Made by a program: the position numbers and the translations under genes
The notes under the pieces: model-generated
Told to the model about the DNA's origin: nothing
What the model saw: the letters and a program-made list of their open reading frames with translations, nothing else
Databases searched by the model: none
From: Methylomonas sp. ZR1
GTDB lineage: Bacteria > Pseudomonadota > Gammaproteobacteria > Methylococcales > Methylomonadaceae
DNA length: 64,000 nt
Direction of reading: 5' to 3'
Assembly (NCBI RefSeq): GCF_013141865.1
Contig: NZ_RCST01000001.1
Span: 3,038,001 to 3,102,000, forward strand
In this document: positions 16,913 to 26,619 of the stretch, piece after piece
Numbering within the stretch: position 1 is the first letter of the stretch
How the letters are laid out: each line of letters opens with the position of its first letter

Positions 16913-17176
16913 ATGAGAAAATTAATTTTTGGTACATTACTAGCCGCCATCACCCAACTTAGCTACGCCAAGCCTCCAGAAGCCCGCTCCCTGCCGCTGG
17001 AGCAGATCAGTATCGAACACATCGATCTTCAAGGCCAACTCCGAACCTGGAAACTCAATAAGGTGTGTATCGACCAGCAAGCTTACCTGCTGCTGATGAA
17101 AGGTTTGACCGAACCGATCAGTATCTCGCCGTCCTTCAAAGATGGGAAACCGGAGCAATGCGTAGTCGCAGACTAA
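16913..17176 (+). CDS. Small secreted protein of unknown function
   Basis: This 87-residue protein has a signal peptide (MRKLIFGTLLAAITQLSYA, cleavage after residue 19). The mature part of about 68 residues has two cysteines (VCIDQQAY and EQCVVAD). A good Shine-Dalgarno-like sequence (CGGAG) precedes the ATG. I do not recognise the family. The 3' part of the gene, from the codons for NKVCIDQQ onward, is repeated in tandem 366 bp downstream. It is flanked on both sides by REP-like repeats. Confidence 0.65.
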   Translation: MRKLIFGTLLAAITQLSYAKPPEARSLPLEQISIEHIDLQGQLRTWKLNKVCIDQQAYLLLMKGLTEPISISPSFKDGKPEQCVVAD

Positions 17177-17786
17177 AGCCGGAAACGCTTACGATTATTC
17201 CTGCCTATGGTTTTATCGGGGTGGTTTTCTTCGCGTATGCCGTGCCAAGCATCGGAGCTTTTGAACGAGCAAATCAGCAAGATAGCCGACTTGCATGCGT
17301 AGGACCCGAAGTTTTGTAGGGCGCATTAGCGATAGCGTCATGCGCCGAATAATTTAAAGTCGACATACGGCGCAATACGGCTACGCCTATTGACGCCCTA
17401 CGAATTGCGCCTTACGGCCTTGAATAAGGTGTGTATCGACCAGCAAGCTTACCTGCTGCTGATGAAAGGTTTGACCGAACCGATCAGTATCTCGCCGTCC
17501 TTCAAAGATGGGAAACCGGAGCAATGCCGAGTCGCAGACTAAAGCCGGAAACGCTTACGATTATTCCTGCCTATGGTTTTATCGGGGTGGTTTTCTTCGC
17601 GTATGCCGTGCCGAGCATCGGAGCTTTTGAACGAGCAAATCAGCAAGATAGCCGACTTGCATGCGTAGGACCCGAAGTTTTGTAGGGCGCATTAGCGATA
17701 GCGTAATGCGCCGAATAATTTAAAGCCGACATACGGCGCAATACGGCTACGCCTATTGACGCCCTACGAATTACGCCTTACGGCCT
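17055..17786. repeat. 366-bp tandem duplication covering a gene 3' end plus REP-like element
   Basis: The segment from AATAAGGTGTGTATCGACC at about 17055 recurs at about 17421, an offset of 366 bp. The copies are nearly identical, with a few substitutions (for example CGTAGTC versus CCGAGTC around 17160/17526, and GTCATGCG versus GTAATGCG in the REP part). Each unit contains the last ~40 codons of the small secreted protein, about 140 bp of downstream sequence and one REP-like element (about 17319-17420 and 17685-17786). The junction falls at CGGCCTTG. The second copy has no start codon in a proper context. Confidence 0.9.
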
Positions 17787-18085
17787 TTCCCGTATGCCGC
17801 GCCGAGCACCGGAGCTTTTGGATGGACAAATCGGCAGGATAGCCGATTTGCATGCGCAGCACCCGAAGGGCGAGGTACATGGATGTACCGAGTGAGCAGC
17901 CCGTTAGGGGCGCCGCAGGGATGCGGCGCGTTGCCGAAGGGGCAGGAAGCCCCTTTCGGCAACCACGTTCAAAAGCGAGGAGCGCAGGATATAAGCGGCA
18001 TCCGGGTGTCTTTTCTTTTGGATACTTTTCTTTGGACAAGCAAAGAAAAGTATCTCGGCTGTCGGGCCGAGACCCGACATTAAAA
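17787..18085. repeat. Multi-hairpin interspersed repeat
   Basis: About 300 bp of highly structured non-coding sequence. Perfect or near-perfect stems follow one another: CAAATCGGC/GCCGATTTG (17827-17850), GGTACAT/ATGTACC (17874-17889), GCGCCGCA/TGCGGCGC (17910-17929), TTGCCGAAGGGGC with its near complement (17931-17962), and a 13-bp stem ATACTTTTCTTTG/CAAAGAAAAGTAT (18022-18053). The beginning is a diverged third copy of sequence in the 366-bp tandem unit. Similar text recurs between genes in many gammaproteobacteria (recollection, not searched). Confidence 0.65.
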
Positions 18086-18201
18086 TAAAGCGTGGCAATT
18101 CAACACGATGTGAACGATCTCGCGACCGATGCGCTTCACTTTGTTCAGCACATCCTATGTGCTAGGTCCGGTGGAATGATGGGTTAGCCAGCCGGTTGAG
18201 A

Positions 18202-18948
18202 TCATGTATGTATGTGTCGAGAAATTGCGTGACAAAGCTCTTCTAATGCGTCAGCGTAGTCACCCCTGAAGTCAGCATACTTCTTGGTCTTCAGAAGCGT
18301 TGGGACCATGCAGTCGTCTATCAGTATGGGCAGGACAGCTACTCGCTCTTGATTGATTTCATCCCAATATTTACTGTGCCATTCGTTCTCCACCCATCGC
18401 GACTCAACCGCACTCTTGGACAAAACAACTGCTACGAAATCTGAATCCTCTAGACCTTCGGCTACTCTCTTGGGTATTGATTCACCGATGAGGATTTCCC
18501 ACTCGTCAAGCCACACCTGATGACCAATATGCTTTAGGTCGACAGCAAGACCACGCACAAATCCTTTGTCCTTTGAGGAATGTGAGAGAAAGAGTTTCGC
18601 GCCGCGCTCACTCTGTGTGAGACGGGCGGCAAACAAACGATCACCGAGAATGCTGTCAACCAGGTGAAGCTCCTCAAGTGCATCAACTCGGATATCCCCT
18701 TCAACCGAATTGCCCTTGAGCGGACTAAGTAACCAAAATAGTTGTTCTCTACGGCGGAATAGCTGCTGTGTATTTGGCTCAGCAAGGTATGAAAGGGGAA
18801 TGCAATGGTAGTAGGGCGATATCCCGAACGAGGAAAACTTTACTACCCCAATAGAACTACGGCCAGTGTCTGCATCGTCATCGTAGAGCCCGATTCGCCC
18901 TCGAAACTTTCCGCGGGTAACAATTATAGGTCCGAAAGGTAGCTTCAT
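18202..18948 (-). CDS. TIR-domain protein, probable NAD-cleaving defence effector
   Basis: This 248-residue protein has an N-terminal domain of about 115 residues (GPIIVTRGKFRGRIGLYDDD, GISPYYHCIPLSYL, LFRRREQLF). A TIR domain follows (about 117-235), beginning KLFLSHSSKDKGFVRGLA and continuing with VWLDEWEILIGESIPKRV, DFVAVVLSKSAVESRWVENEW. The SxWxxxE motif gives a candidate catalytic glutamate at 189. Bacterial TIR proteins commonly hydrolyse NAD+ when triggered by phage. No Thoeris ThsA or other partner gene is adjacent, so this is either a stand-alone system or an orphan. The ATG ending at 18948 is preferred to a TTG at 18957. The gene looks less GC-rich than its neighbours and lies next to repeats, consistent with transfer. 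Confidence 0.82.
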   Translation of the reverse strand: MKLPFGPIIVTRGKFRGRIGLYDDDADTGRSSIGVVKFSSFGISPYYHCIPLSYLAEPNTQQLFRRREQLFWLLSPLKGNSVEGDIRVDALEELHLVDSILGDRLFAARLTQSERGAKLFLSHSSKDKGFVRGLAVDLKHIGHQVWLDEWEILIGESIPKRVAEGLEDSDFVAVVLSKSAVESRWVENEWHSKYWDEINQERVAVLPILIDDCMVPTLLKTKKYADFRGDYADALEELCHAISRHIHT

Positions 18949-19014
18949 TGGTAGCAAGTCGTGAGGATGGCTAATAAGTGATTAAAAAGTTTCTAAATAT
19001 CATGCCAGCTTCCC

Positions 19015-20778
19015 CTATACCACTAACCTCGGCACCGCCGCCAACAACCTCTGAGTATAAGCATGCTCCGGCGCCCCACAAACCTTCGCAGTCAAACCTT
19101 CTTCTACAATCTTCCCCTTATACATCACCACCGTCCGATCGCTGAGATACTCCACCACCCCAATGTTATGCGTGATAAACAATAAGGTCAGATTCCGCCG
19201 GCGGCGAATATCGAGCAGCAATTGCAGAATTTCCGCCTGTACCGACACATCCAGCGCGCTGGTGATTTCGTCGCACACCACAAACTCCGGATTTAAAGCC
19301 AAAGCCCGCGCCAAACCGATACGCTGCCGTTGGCCGCCGGAGAATTCATGCGGGTAGCGCCATAGCGATTCGCGGCTGAGTTGCATGTCTTCCAGCAGTT
19401 GCCCAGCTAGTTCGATGCGCTGTTCGTGATTGGAGCCAATGCCATGTACCTTCATCGGCTCGGTTAGCGTGGTTTCCACCAGCAAACGCGGATTGAGCGA
19501 GGATTGCGGGTCTTGAAAGGCAATCTGCATCTTGCGTCGTAGCGGCCTCAGTTCGCGCGCAGACAAGCCGGTGAGTTCCTGGCCGTCGATGCGGATACTG
19601 CCGGCTGTCGGTAATTCCAGTTGCAACACCGCCCGGCCCAAGGTGGTTTTGCCGCAGCCAGACTCGCCGACCAAAGCAACGATTTCGCCGCGCGGAATAT
19701 CCAGCGATACCTCGTCTACCGCCTTGACGTAATCGACGGTTTGCCGGAACAAACCTTTTTTGATGGGGAACCAGACTTTCAGGTCACGGATTTGCAGCAA
19801 GGGTTGTTCATCTGCACTTGGCGGCGCGCCGAGCGTATTGGCCAGCCAAACAGACTGCTTAGACTTTCCACGTAAACCGGCGCGCGTCAGCACCGACAGC
19901 AGTTTTTTATCGCTGTCACTCAGGCTTTCGTCGTCGACTGGGTCTGGGTCTTGATCTTGCGCAGGCTCGACAACCGGCTTGGCCAGATTTTCCGGCACCG
20001 CAGCCAGCAATTGTTGGGTGTAGGGATGCTGAGGGTTGCGTAGTACGGATTTACACGTGCCGACTTCCACCAGTTTGCCTTGCTGCATCACCCCCACCCA
20101 ATGCGCCATTTGCGCGACGACGCCGAAATCGTGGGTGATGAACAGCATGCTCATGCCGGTGTCGTCCTGGAGTTTACGCATCAACCTTAGAATCTCGGCT
20201 TGCACCGTCACATCCAATGCAGTGGTGGGTTCGTCGGCGATCAGCAATTGCGGCTCGCAGGCCAAGGCCATGGCGATCATCACCCGTTGGCGTTGGCCGC
20301 CGGAGAGTTGATGCGGGTAGTCGCGAAAGCGGCTGGCGGCGTTGGGAATTTGCACCTGCTCCAAGGCCTTGATAGTCCGCTCGGTGGCTTCAGCGTCGTC
20401 CATATCGGGATGATGCAATTGCAGCGCTTCGGTGATTTGCTCGCCGATGCTCATCACCGGGTTCAAGGAGGTCATGGGCTCCTGGAAAATCATGGCGATT
20501 TTTAAGCCGCGCACCGCACGGATACCCGGATCGTCCAGGGTTAGCAAGTCCTGCCCGTTCAGCAAAATCTCGCCGCTGGGATGCGAAGCCACACCGTCCG
20601 GTAACAAGCGGATCACCGACAAGGCGCTAACCGACTTACCGCTGCCGGATTCGCCGACCAGGCAAAAGGTTTCGCCCTTGGGGATGCTGAAACTGATGTC
20701 GTCCACCGCTTTAACTTCGCCGCCGCCGGACCTTAGATAAGTGCGCAGGTTGCGGACTTCCAGCAAGGGTTGGCTCAT
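19015..20778 (-). CDS. Peptide ABC transporter ATPase, two fused nucleotide-binding domains (YejF-like)
   Basis: This 587-residue protein has two complete ABC ATPase domains. The first (about 1-260) has Walker A GESGSGKS, signature LSGGQRQRV and Walker B LLIADEP. The second (about 325-585) has Walker A GESGCGKT, signature FSGGQRQRI and Walker B FVVCDE. The DppD/DppF-type C-terminal extensions ([30 protein letters not shown]) are present after each. The linker is longer than in E. coli YejF (529 residues). Its start overlaps the permease stop (ATGA). It energises import by the two permeases encoded upstream. Confidence 0.93.
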   Translation of the reverse strand: MSQPLLEVRNLRTYLRSGGGEVKAVDDISFSIPKGETFCLVGESGSGKSVSALSVIRLLPDGVASHPSGEILLNGQDLLTLDDPGIRAVRGLKIAMIFQEPMTSLNPVMSIGEQITEALQLHHPDMDDAEATERTIKALEQVQIPNAASRFRDYPHQLSGGQRQRVMIAMALACEPQLLIADEPTTALDVTVQAEILRLMRKLQDDTGMSMLFITHDFGVVAQMAHWVGVMQQGKLVEVGTCKSVLRNPQHPYTQQLLAAVPENLAKPVVEPAQDQDPDPVDDESLSDSDKKLLSVLTRAGLRGKSKQSVWLANTLGAPPSADEQPLLQIRDLKVWFPIKKGLFRQTVDYVKAVDEVSLDIPRGEIVALVGESGCGKTTLGRAVLQLELPTAGSIRIDGQELTGLSARELRPLRRKMQIAFQDPQSSLNPRLLVETTLTEPMKVHGIGSNHEQRIELAGQLLEDMQLSRESLWRYPHEFSGGQRQRIGLARALALNPEFVVCDEITSALDVSVQAEILQLLLDIRRRRNLTLLFITHNIGVVEYLSDRTVVMYKGKIVEEGLTAKVCGAPEHAYTQRLLAAVPRLVV

Positions 20779-21956
20779 GATTTGACCCCGGCCTTATCCG
20801 ACAAGCGCGGATCAATGGCATCCCGAAACGCTTCGCCGATCAGGTTGTAGGCAAACACGGTCATGAAGATCGAGCCACCGGGAAACACCGCCATCCACCA
20901 GTTAAAGGTCGATGACTTGACGGCCTGATCCAGCATCGCCCCCCAGGATGGCGCGTCGACCACGCCCAAGCCCAAAAAGCTTAAGGTCGCTTCCGACAGA
21001 ATCGCCCCGGCCACGCCAAAGCTGACCGCCACCAACAAAGGCGCGACGCCGTTGGGCAGCATGTGCCGGAACAAGATCGAGCTTAGGGGCAAACCGCTGG
21101 CCACCGCCGCCTGTACGTAATCCTGTTTGCGCAGTTTCAAAAACTCCTGGCGCACATAACGCGCGTATCCGGACCAACCGGTCACGCCGATGATCACCAT
21201 CATCATGTACAGACTGCGCCCGAAGAAGGCCACGAAAGTCAGCAGCAGGAACAAGGTTGGGATGTCTTCGAAGATTTCCACCAGGCGCATGCCCAGCATA
21301 TCGACGACGCCGGAAAAATAGCCCATCAAGCCACCGATGACGATGCCGATGGCCAAGGCGATACCCGACGCAATCAGGCCGATGCTCAAGGAAATCCGGC
21401 AGGCGTGGATCATCCGGCTTAAGACGTCGGCACCGTTTTCTTCGGTTCCCATCAGGTGAGTATGGCCTTCCGTGGCAAACGGCGCTTCCAGGCCCTTGCT
21501 GCCCAAGTCGCGTAGATAATCGACCGGCGCATAAGGTATCGGCGGCATGATTTTCCAATCCACTTGCGTGTAAGCGGGGCCGCGGAAATCGTCGTAAATC
21601 ACCAGCACTGGCGGTTTGACGAAGCTGTTGACCAGCAGCGCCGCTAACGCACTACCCAATAAAAACAACAGAATCTGTTTTCCGCCGTCGATGTTAAGCC
21701 GGAACACCGCCAGGGCGATGAAAAAACTAGCCAGGATCCAAGCGTCTTCTACGGACAAATATTCCAGCACCGGCGCAGAAATCGTACCGCCCTTGCTCAT
21801 CAGCAAGGGCATGGAGTTAGCCAGAAACGGCGCAAACACCGCGCAAAACACCAACAACCCTACCCAGCCCAAGCCGAATTTGACGCCGACGCCGGCCAGG
21901 GTTTTACGCCAGATCCGCGCAGAAAAAGATTCGCGACTGCTCACGGACTTAGTCAT
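20775..21956 (-). CDS. Peptide ABC transporter permease (YejE/DppC-like)
   Basis: The 393-residue inner-membrane permease has the binding-protein-dependent transport domain in its C-terminal half (the EAA-like loop runs around YVQAAVASGLPLSSILFRHM). The N-terminal part has extra helices (WILASFFIALAVF; ILLFLLGSALAALLV), which makes it longer than typical DppC (about 300). It overlaps the upstream permease gene by 8 bp and the ATPase gene by 4 bp. Confidence 0.92.
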   Translation of the reverse strand: MTKSVSSRESFSARIWRKTLAGVGVKFGLGWVGLLVFCAVFAPFLANSMPLLMSKGGTISAPVLEYLSVEDAWILASFFIALAVFRLNIDGGKQILLFLLGSALAALLVNSFVKPPVLVIYDDFRGPAYTQVDWKIMPPIPYAPVDYLRDLGSKGLEAPFATEGHTHLMGTEENGADVLSRMIHACRISLSIGLIASGIALAIGIVIGGLMGYFSGVVDMLGMRLVEIFEDIPTLFLLLTFVAFFGRSLYMMMVIIGVTGWSGYARYVRQEFLKLRKQDYVQAAVASGLPLSSILFRHMLPNGVAPLLVAVSFGVAGAILSEATLSFLGLGVVDAPSWGAMLDQAVKSSTFNWWMAVFPGGSIFMTVFAYNLIGEAFRDAIDPRLSDKAGVKS

Positions 21957-23025
21957 AACTCACCCGCGGATCGGCCAGGGTGTAACAGAAGTCGGCAATC
22001 AGATAGCCGATCAGCGTCAGAAAGCCGCTGATCCAGGTGATCGACAACACCAGTTCGCGGTCGCGGCCTTTCACGGCTTCCACCGCCAATTGGCCCATGC
22101 CGTTGATGCTGAATATGTTTTCGACGATCAAGGAGCCGGCCAACAAACTGGGCAGCAAACCCGCAGAGACGGTTATCAAAGGCAATAAACTATTGCGGAA
22201 TACGTGTTTCCACAGCACATCATTCTCAGCAAGGCCCTTGGCGCGGGCGGTGCGGGCGTAATCGGCGTGCAGGTTTTCCAGAATCGAGGTGCGGGTGAGT
22301 TTGGTAAGCGCGGCAAAGCCGCCGTAGGACAGGCAAATCACCGGCAAGATCAGATGCCAGATTCTATCCAACAAGAAACCGCGCACGAAGCCACCCTCGT
22401 CCCAATACGGCAGGAACGGCATGTCTTGCGCTTCCCGGCTGCTGATGCCGGCGGTCGGGAACCATTGAAAGTACTGAACATTGGCAAAAAAACCCAATAG
22501 TAAGACGCCGGCCAACATGGTCGGAATCGACCACAAGGCCAACATTGACATGCCGGCGCCCAAGTCGAAAGCGCTGCCACGTTGGGTCGCGGCCTTCATG
22601 CCGACCATGATGGCAATGATATAGGTAAACGGCAGGGTGACCAGATTGAGTAGCAAAGTAATCGGGATGCGCTCGGCCAGGATGTCCGACACCGGCCGAC
22701 CGTATTGAAAGCTGGTACCCAGATCCATACCCTTGCTGAAGGAAAATTCGCCGCGCTGACCTTGGGAGTCGCTAACAAAACCGATCGGCGAGACATTATT
22801 CAGCCAGCGCAGATATTGCACCGGCGCCGGTTGATCTAAGCCGTAGCGTTTATTGTAATAGTCCAGCAAAGCCTGTTTCTCTTGCGGTTTCATGTCCATG
22901 CCGCCGATCAAGGTCTGTGCGCTGATGCCGCCCGGCGACATGGCCATCACACTGAACACCAGTACGGTGATGCCCAGCAAGGTGGGGATCATCAGCAGCA
23001 AACGCCGCAGCAGATAGGTCAACAT
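21949..23025 (-). CDS. Peptide ABC transporter permease (YejB/DppB-like)
   Basis: The 358-residue permease begins MLTYLLRRLLLMIPTLLGIT, the standard N-terminus of DppB/OppB/YejB proteins. The coupling loop is YARTARAKGLAENDVLWKHV. A large periplasmic loop (about 35-130) with GQRGEFSFSKGMDLGTSF is typical of YejB-like members. The C-terminus ends ADFCYTLADPRVSYD, also typical. It lies 15 bp after the binding-protein gene. Confidence 0.94.
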   Translation of the reverse strand: MLTYLLRRLLLMIPTLLGITVLVFSVMAMSPGGISAQTLIGGMDMKPQEKQALLDYYNKRYGLDQPAPVQYLRWLNNVSPIGFVSDSQGQRGEFSFSKGMDLGTSFQYGRPVSDILAERIPITLLLNLVTLPFTYIIAIMVGMKAATQRGSAFDLGAGMSMLALWSIPTMLAGVLLLGFFANVQYFQWFPTAGISSREAQDMPFLPYWDEGGFVRGFLLDRIWHLILPVICLSYGGFAALTKLTRTSILENLHADYARTARAKGLAENDVLWKHVFRNSLLPLITVSAGLLPSLLAGSLIVENIFSINGMGQLAVEAVKGRDRELVLSITWISGFLTLIGYLIADFCYTLADPRVSYD

Positions 23026-23040
23026 CGGCGAATCCTTGGC

Positions 23041-24894
23041 CTATTGGGTGTATTTTTGCTGCGCCAGCGGCACGTAATTTTCCAGCGGTAAGGAACCGAA
23101 GTTCAAACCCAGCTTGGTCATTTGCAGGTTGTGGATGCGCTTGTCGACGAACAGCAGACTCTTGCGGCGCATCAGGAAGGTATAGGGTTGGTCTTCGTAA
23201 AGAATATGTTCGGCCTGCTGCCAGAGCGGCATGCGTTTGCCTTCGTCGACGGTGCGACGGGCATCGTCGATCAATTTATCCAAAGCCGGATTGTTGTAGC
23301 TGACGTAGTTATCGCCCTTGCTGACGGCTTGTGAGCTATGGAACATCTGGTACAAATCGGTTTCGATACCGCTGGTCCAACCCAGAGTAATCGCGTCGAA
23401 ATCTTTTTTATCCAGATTTTCCAACATCACCGGCCATTCCTGCGGAGTTGGAATTAGCTTGACGCCGGCGCGGGCGTAGAGATCTTTCAATAAAAGCACC
23501 ATGCGTTTGGTGTCTTCGTTGGCTTGAAAGTAGGTCAGTTTAAATTCAAAAGGCGCGCCGGCCTTGTCTTCCAATACGCCGTCGCCATTTTTATCCTGAT
23601 AACCGGCGTCTTTTAGCAAGGCTTTGGCTTTCTCCAAATCGGCTTGATAGGGCTGCAAGGCCGCGTCATGCTGTTTGCTGGTTTTACTGAACGGGCTGAC
23701 AGCAGGCTCGGCATAATCTAGAAACACGTCCTTGATTACCCTGCTTACATCCGTCAAATAAGTCATAGCCTGACGCACACGCTTGTCAGCGAAGCGAGTG
23801 GGCTTGCCGCCGCGTTCTTGATTCCAGCCTATCCAGCTGTAGCCCACCACCGGCGGCATGTATTCGAAATTTTGGCTCTTGGCCTGGATTTGCGGGTCTT
23901 TTTTCAATTCCTGATATTCGACCGGACGCGCCGAGTAAGAGTCGATATCGCCATTACGAAAGGTGGTTAAGCGGGCGCTATCGTTTTGGATGATTTTCCA
24001 GAGAATGCGATGGTAAGACGGTTGCACGTCGCCCCAATAACGCTCGTTGCGGACCAGTTCGATATTGCCCTTGTCCGGCGTCCAGTTTTTCGGATCGTTT
24101 AATCGATAAGGACCACTACCCAATAACAAACCTTTGGACTCGTTAAATTTTTGTGGTTCTTTTAGATACGGCTCGTAAAAATGCTTGGGCATGATACCGA
24201 TGCCACCGGCCAAAGACAGCGCTTCGAAGTACGGCTCTTTGAAGGTAAATACCACTTCGTACTTGCCGTTGGCTGTGACGCTTTTGATCTTTTCTAGGTA
24301 GGCGCGTTCGCGCGGCGCCTGGATGGCGTCGGTCATGATGAAATTGAAACTGAACACTACGTCGTCAGCGGTTAAGGGTTTGCCGTCGGAAAAACTGACG
24401 TCTTCGCGCATCCGGAAAGTAATCACCAAACCGTCCTCGCTAATCGTCCAGTCCTTGGCGACCAGGCCCTCCCATTCCAGGGTGTCGGGGTTTCGAGTGA
24501 TCAGGCTCTCCAGCACATAGCTTTGCACATTGGAGGCATAGGCATCGCTGGACACCAGCGGCGTGATGGTCTTTAGGTTGGTAAAAAAGGCATCCACACT
24601 CCAGTCGCCTTGAGCGTAATCCGGTTGACGGCTAGCGGCGTAAGCACGTTGAAACGCTTGGGCAACTTCGCCGTTCGCGGTGGAATTTGTTGATGCACTT
24701 GCGGCAAGCGCGCCCGAGCTAATCGCCCCGCGTAGTTCACGCATATCCTTGGCTTGCTCCGACAGAGCAGCTTGCATTTCGCTCAATTTCAGCCATTGCC
24801 GGTCGATTTGATACATGGCCAATACGATCAGCACAATGGTTAAACTGAGCAGCGAATAGAGAATCCAGTCTCGGGTAGTGGATGGTGTTTGCAT
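23041..24894 (-). CDS. Extracytoplasmic peptide-binding protein, membrane-anchored (SBP family 5)
   Basis: This 617-residue family-5 solute-binding protein has the core motifs YVLESLITRNPDTLEWEG, KDWTISEDGLVITF and DGKPLTADDVVFSFNFI, and the C-terminal region GWTSGIETDLYQMFHSSQ. It lacks a cleavable signal or lipobox. Instead a transmembrane helix (about 9-29) is followed by a short predicted coiled coil (about 33-58, KLSEMQAALSEQAKDMRELR), so it should be tethered to the periplasmic face of the inner membrane. I choose ATG 24894; a TTG at 24912 is an alternative. It is the first gene of the importer operon. Confidence 0.9.
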   Translation of the reverse strand: MQTPSTTRDWILYSLLSLTIVLIVLAMYQIDRQWLKLSEMQAALSEQAKDMRELRGAISSGALAASASTNSTANGEVAQAFQRAYAASRQPDYAQGDWSVDAFFTNLKTITPLVSSDAYASNVQSYVLESLITRNPDTLEWEGLVAKDWTISEDGLVITFRMREDVSFSDGKPLTADDVVFSFNFIMTDAIQAPRERAYLEKIKSVTANGKYEVVFTFKEPYFEALSLAGGIGIMPKHFYEPYLKEPQKFNESKGLLLGSGPYRLNDPKNWTPDKGNIELVRNERYWGDVQPSYHRILWKIIQNDSARLTTFRNGDIDSYSARPVEYQELKKDPQIQAKSQNFEYMPPVVGYSWIGWNQERGGKPTRFADKRVRQAMTYLTDVSRVIKDVFLDYAEPAVSPFSKTSKQHDAALQPYQADLEKAKALLKDAGYQDKNGDGVLEDKAGAPFEFKLTYFQANEDTKRMVLLLKDLYARAGVKLIPTPQEWPVMLENLDKKDFDAITLGWTSGIETDLYQMFHSSQAVSKGDNYVSYNNPALDKLIDDARRTVDEGKRMPLWQQAEHILYEDQPYTFLMRRKSLLFVDKRIHNLQMTKLGLNFGSLPLENYVPLAQQKYTQ

Positions 24895-25069
24895 GTGTCC
24901 AGTGTTTCGCAAAAATTAAACAGAAACTTGAGCGACGCTTTTGCTTGATGGCCGGAGCCATCTGAATCGCTTCTGGGGCATATCGATAACGCCGCTTTTG
25001 CAAAAACGTCAGGTGTCCTTACTTTTTAACCCGGTGGGTCGCCGCCGCGCTAGCCACCGGTATACATCT

Positions 25070-26260
25070 TTATAGCAAATTGGTGATTGGTGCCTCGGGG
25101 TTGACGTCGGCATCGTAATCCACGCCGTCAACCTCGAAACCAAACAACTTGAGAAACTCGTGTTTGTAACCGGCAAAATCGCTCAATTCGTTGATGTTGT
25201 CGTTGTTGATTTGTTCCCACAAAGCGTTGACTTTGTCTTGCACTTGCGGCTGCAACTCTTTTAAATCGGCGCGCAGGCGACCGGTATCATCGAGGATAGG
25301 GGTGGCACCATACAGGCTATCGCGGAACAAGCCATTGACCTGCTCGATGCAGCCTTCGTGTGTACCCTCGGCCTTCATGGTTTTGAATAGTAAGGCCAGA
25401 TATAAGGGCATGACCGGAATCGCCGCACTGGCTTGGGTAACCACGGCTTTTAGTACCGACACCCTAGCGTCGCCAGCCAAAGTAGCTAATTTGCTGCGGA
25501 TATCGATGACACGTTTGTCCAAATCTTTTTTGGCTGCGCCGATGGTGCCGTCCCAATAAATATCCCAAGTAATTTTTTCGCCCAGATAGGTATAAGCCGT
25601 CGTTTTAGCACCTTCCGCTAAGACGTCGGCATCGGCTAATTCATCGATCCACATTTGCCAGTCTTCACCACCCATCACGGCGACGGTGTTGTCGATTTCT
25701 TCTTGGGTCGCGGCCGGCAAGGTAAAGGATTTGATGATTTCTTTGTCGGTATCAATACCGTTTTGTACCAAATCTTTGCCGATTGGTTTTAGCGTGGAGT
25801 TGTGGGTGATGCCGGTTTTGGGATTGGTCCGGCGCGGGGCTGCCAAGCTGTAAATAACCAGATCGACTTTGCCCAAATCCTGCTTGATGGCGTCTATGGT
25901 TTTTTGTTTGATCTCGTCGGAAAACGCATCCCCGTTGATACTTTTGGCGTACAGGCCTTCGGCTTCGGCAAATTTATGAAACGCTGCGGAATTGTACCAA
26001 CCTGGGGTGCCTGGCTTATCGGCAGTCCCTTCGCGCTCAAAAAACACCCCCAGGGTTTTCGCGCCTGAACCAAACGCCGAGACAATCCGCGAGGCCAAGC
26101 CGTAACCGGTGGAAGCGCCCAGAATCAGCACATTTTTGGGGCCGTTGGGAATAGCGCCGAAACTTTTGACGTAGTCGATTTGCTGTTTGACATTGGCTTC
26201 GCAGCCGACTGGGTGGGTGGTAACGCACATAAATCCGCGTACGCGAGGTTTGATAATCAT
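25070..26260 (-). CDS. fabV: FabV-type enoyl-[acyl-carrier-protein] reductase
   Basis: This 396-residue NADH-dependent enoyl-ACP reductase catalyses the last step of each fatty-acid elongation cycle. It has the FabV/TER N-terminus ([20 protein letters not shown]), the Rossmann nucleotide loop [14 protein letters not shown], the [17 protein letters not shown] segment and the catalytic Tyr-X8-Lys motif in [11 protein letters not shown]. FabV enzymes are triclosan-insensitive and replace or accompany FabI. Length and motifs fit the family throughout. It appears monocistronic. Confidence 0.95.
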   Translation of the reverse strand: MIIKPRVRGFMCVTTHPVGCEANVKQQIDYVKSFGAIPNGPKNVLILGASTGYGLASRIVSAFGSGAKTLGVFFEREGTADKPGTPGWYNSAAFHKFAEAEGLYAKSINGDAFSDEIKQKTIDAIKQDLGKVDLVIYSLAAPRRTNPKTGITHNSTLKPIGKDLVQNGIDTDKEIIKSFTLPAATQEEIDNTVAVMGGEDWQMWIDELADADVLAEGAKTTAYTYLGEKITWDIYWDGTIGAAKKDLDKRVIDIRSKLATLAGDARVSVLKAVVTQASAAIPVMPLYLALLFKTMKAEGTHEGCIEQVNGLFRDSLYGATPILDDTGRLRADLKELQPQVQDKVNALWEQINNDNINELSDFAGYKHEFLKLFGFEVDGVDYDADVNPEAPITNLL

Positions 26261-26349
26261 GTTGATCCTTAAATCAAGCTATTAAAAATTAAGACGAGTG
26301 TCGCTTTCGCAGCGATGTTTGTTACAAATTTTAAAGTTTATCCCATGAT

Positions 26350-26565
26350 ATGGCTGAACAGGAAAATAATATCGATGGTATCCGAAGCGAAAAATCGCCC
26401 TATTCGGCTATCCGCGACTATGTTAATAAACGTCAGCCTAAAAGCCAATGCGGGTTGAACGCTGCTGGCTATTCACGCACCGGGCAACGGTTAAAGCGGG
26501 ATGCCCCGAAGTCTTTGCCTAGAATCCGCAACAACATCCTCTTTGCTAAGCAGCTAACCGCTTAA
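26350..26565 (+). CDS. Possible small hypothetical protein
   Basis: An open frame of 71 codons occupies the gap between divergent fabV and convergent ppiD. The product is basic and hydrophilic with no recognised motif and no clear ribosome-binding site. It ends just before the bidirectional terminator at 26572. The gap of about 360 bp contains nothing else I can identify, so the frame may be chance. Confidence 0.2.
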   Translation: MAEQENNIDGIRSEKSPYSAIRDYVNKRQPKSQCGLNAAGYSRTGQRLKRDAPKSLPRIRNNILFAKQLTA

Positions 26566-26571
26566 TCAAGC

Positions 26572-26603
26572 AAAAAAAAGGGAGCGCTAAGCTCCCTTTT
26601 TGC
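26572..26603. terminator. Bidirectional rho-independent terminator
   Basis: A stem GGGAGC / GCTCCC with a 5-nt loop is flanked by an A-run on the left and a T-run on the right, so it works on both strands. It ends the ppiD transcript on the minus strand, 16 bp after the ppiD stop. Confidence 0.88.
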
Positions 26604-26619
26604 AGGTCCACCTAACGGT

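Noticed and set aside
17431..17685. Frame in the second tandem copy as a separate gene
   Set aside because: It is an out-of-frame reading of the duplicated 3' end and lacks a proper start.
17771..18098. Frames on both strands in the multi-hairpin repeat
   Set aside because: They arise from palindromic repeat sequence; similar spurious translations recur in many genomes.
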